Assembly (NCBI GenBank): GCA_902385025.1
Contig: CABMDX010000058.1
Location: 1-5,360, forward strand
Length of the DNA stretch: 5,360 nucleotides
Source: an uncultured archaeon
GTDB lineage: Archaea; Halobacteriota; Methanosarcinia; Methanotrichales; Methanotrichaceae
Direction of reading: 5' to 3'
The translations under genes were made by a program, and so were the position numbers. Every line of letters starts with the position of its first letter. Within the stretch, counting starts at the first letter, position 1. Below the pieces are notes generated by a model. It saw nothing but the letters and a program-made list of their open reading frames with translations. It ran no database searches and was not told the DNA's origin. Shown here piece by piece: positions 4,964 through 5,360 of the stretch.

Positions 4964-5360
4964 TCAGATAGAAGTGATTCTGCTGGCAATTTTGTCCATT
5001 CCTCGTGAGAACAAGTGATCTCTATGATTGGCATAAAATATACCTCTGCTCCCAAGCTCAATCAGATCATCTGACTGAGGAAGCACTGTTGCCACTTCAT
5101 AGTTATATGCCGTCTCTATATCCTTCTTCACCGCATCGAAATCGTACGTTGGCAGCACCTTATTTACGACCAGGAATAGATTTGGGACCTCTAGCCGACT
5201 GCATATATCCAAGGTAACGCTTGTTCCCTGGTAATCCTGATAATCCGGCCTCATTATGACCAGCAAGATATCGGATATAGCCAGCGAGAGCAGTGTCTCC
5301 TCCCCAATGCCGGGATGAGTATCCAGCAAGAGGTAATCTAGATGTAGCGCTTTGATGGCA
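4964..5360 (-). CDS. MinD/ParA-like P-loop ATPase, C-terminal part (5' end outside window)
   Basis: The visible 131 residues are the C-terminal half of a MinD/ParA/CooC-type (SIMIBI) ATPase. L-D-Y-L-L-L-D-T-H-P-G at the start of the fragment is the Walker B region with the family's D-T-x-P-G. The following A-I-S-D-I-L-L-V-I-M-R-P-D strand and the L-V-V-N-K motif (nucleotide-base contact) are characteristic. The deviant Walker A and the N-terminus lie beyond the right edge, so integrity cannot be checked. The tail ends R-G-M-D-K-I-A-S-R-I-T-S-I, with only a mild amphipathic character. It is not clearly a MinD membrane-targeting helix. I recall the variant D-T-H-P-G...E-E-T-L-L-S-x-A-I-S-D in ATPases encoded next to PqqD/M50 proteins, as here. 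The stop lies five bases before the metallopeptidase ATG. An ATP-dependent role in positioning or loading that protease is inference. Confidence 0.85.
   Translation of the reverse strand, partial: AIKALHLDYLLLDTHPGIGEETLLSLAISDILLVIMRPDYQDYQGTSVTLDICSRLEVPNLFLVVNKVLPTYDFDAVKKDIETAYNYEVATVLPQSDDLIELGSRGIFYANHRDHLFSRGMDKIASRITSI

Noticed and set aside
5327..5329. TTG as a start codon of a 121-residue protein
   Set aside because: The frame is open through the right edge, and the residues before it complete the Walker B strand of the ATPase, so it is internal.

Overview
The window most likely comes from an archaeon, probably a methanogen-type euryarchaeote. The reasons are Shine-Dalgarno sites matching the archaeal 16S tail (GGAGGTGAT), TATA-like boxes instead of bacterial -35/-10 pairs, a T-run terminator without a hairpin, a free-standing winged-helix regulator, and proteins resembling archaeal families. 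I cannot name a genus. Seven protein genes are visible, six on the minus strand. No RNA gene, insertion sequence or CRISPR array was found.

Left part (1-1467, GC-rich). An ADP-ribosylglycohydrolase gene (minus strand, cut by the left edge) is divergent from a class I SAM-dependent methyltransferase gene (plus strand). They share a 76-base intergenic region with a TATA-like box, an inverted repeat and a GC hairpin just before the hydrolase start. The methyltransferase reading frame carries an in-frame TAG at codon 153 and then continues, without any frame change and with family-like sequence, for 50 more residues to TGA. This is either pyrrolysine/readthrough decoding or a fresh nonsense mutation, and it is the most striking point in the window.

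Middle (1457-2194). A secreted or membrane-anchored beta-rich protein (minus) overlaps the methyltransferase tail by 11 bases. Upstream of it are a palindrome and the T8 terminator of the next gene cluster.

Right part (2195-5360, AT-richer). Five closely packed minus-strand genes are read right to left: the C-terminal part of a MinD/ParA-like ATPase, a membrane M50 (site-2-protease-like) metallopeptidase with an N-terminal PqqD-like domain, a small cysteine-rich zinc protein, a winged-helix regulator, and a four-helix membrane protein of unknown function. Gaps of 5 and 11 bases, one ATGA overlap and Shine-Dalgarno sites lying inside or next to the preceding stop indicate translational coupling. 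Only the 114-base gap before the zinc protein leaves room for an internal promoter. The combination of ATPase, membrane protease, zinc protein, DNA-binding protein and membrane protein suggests a membrane-linked maturation or signalling system. That role is inference.
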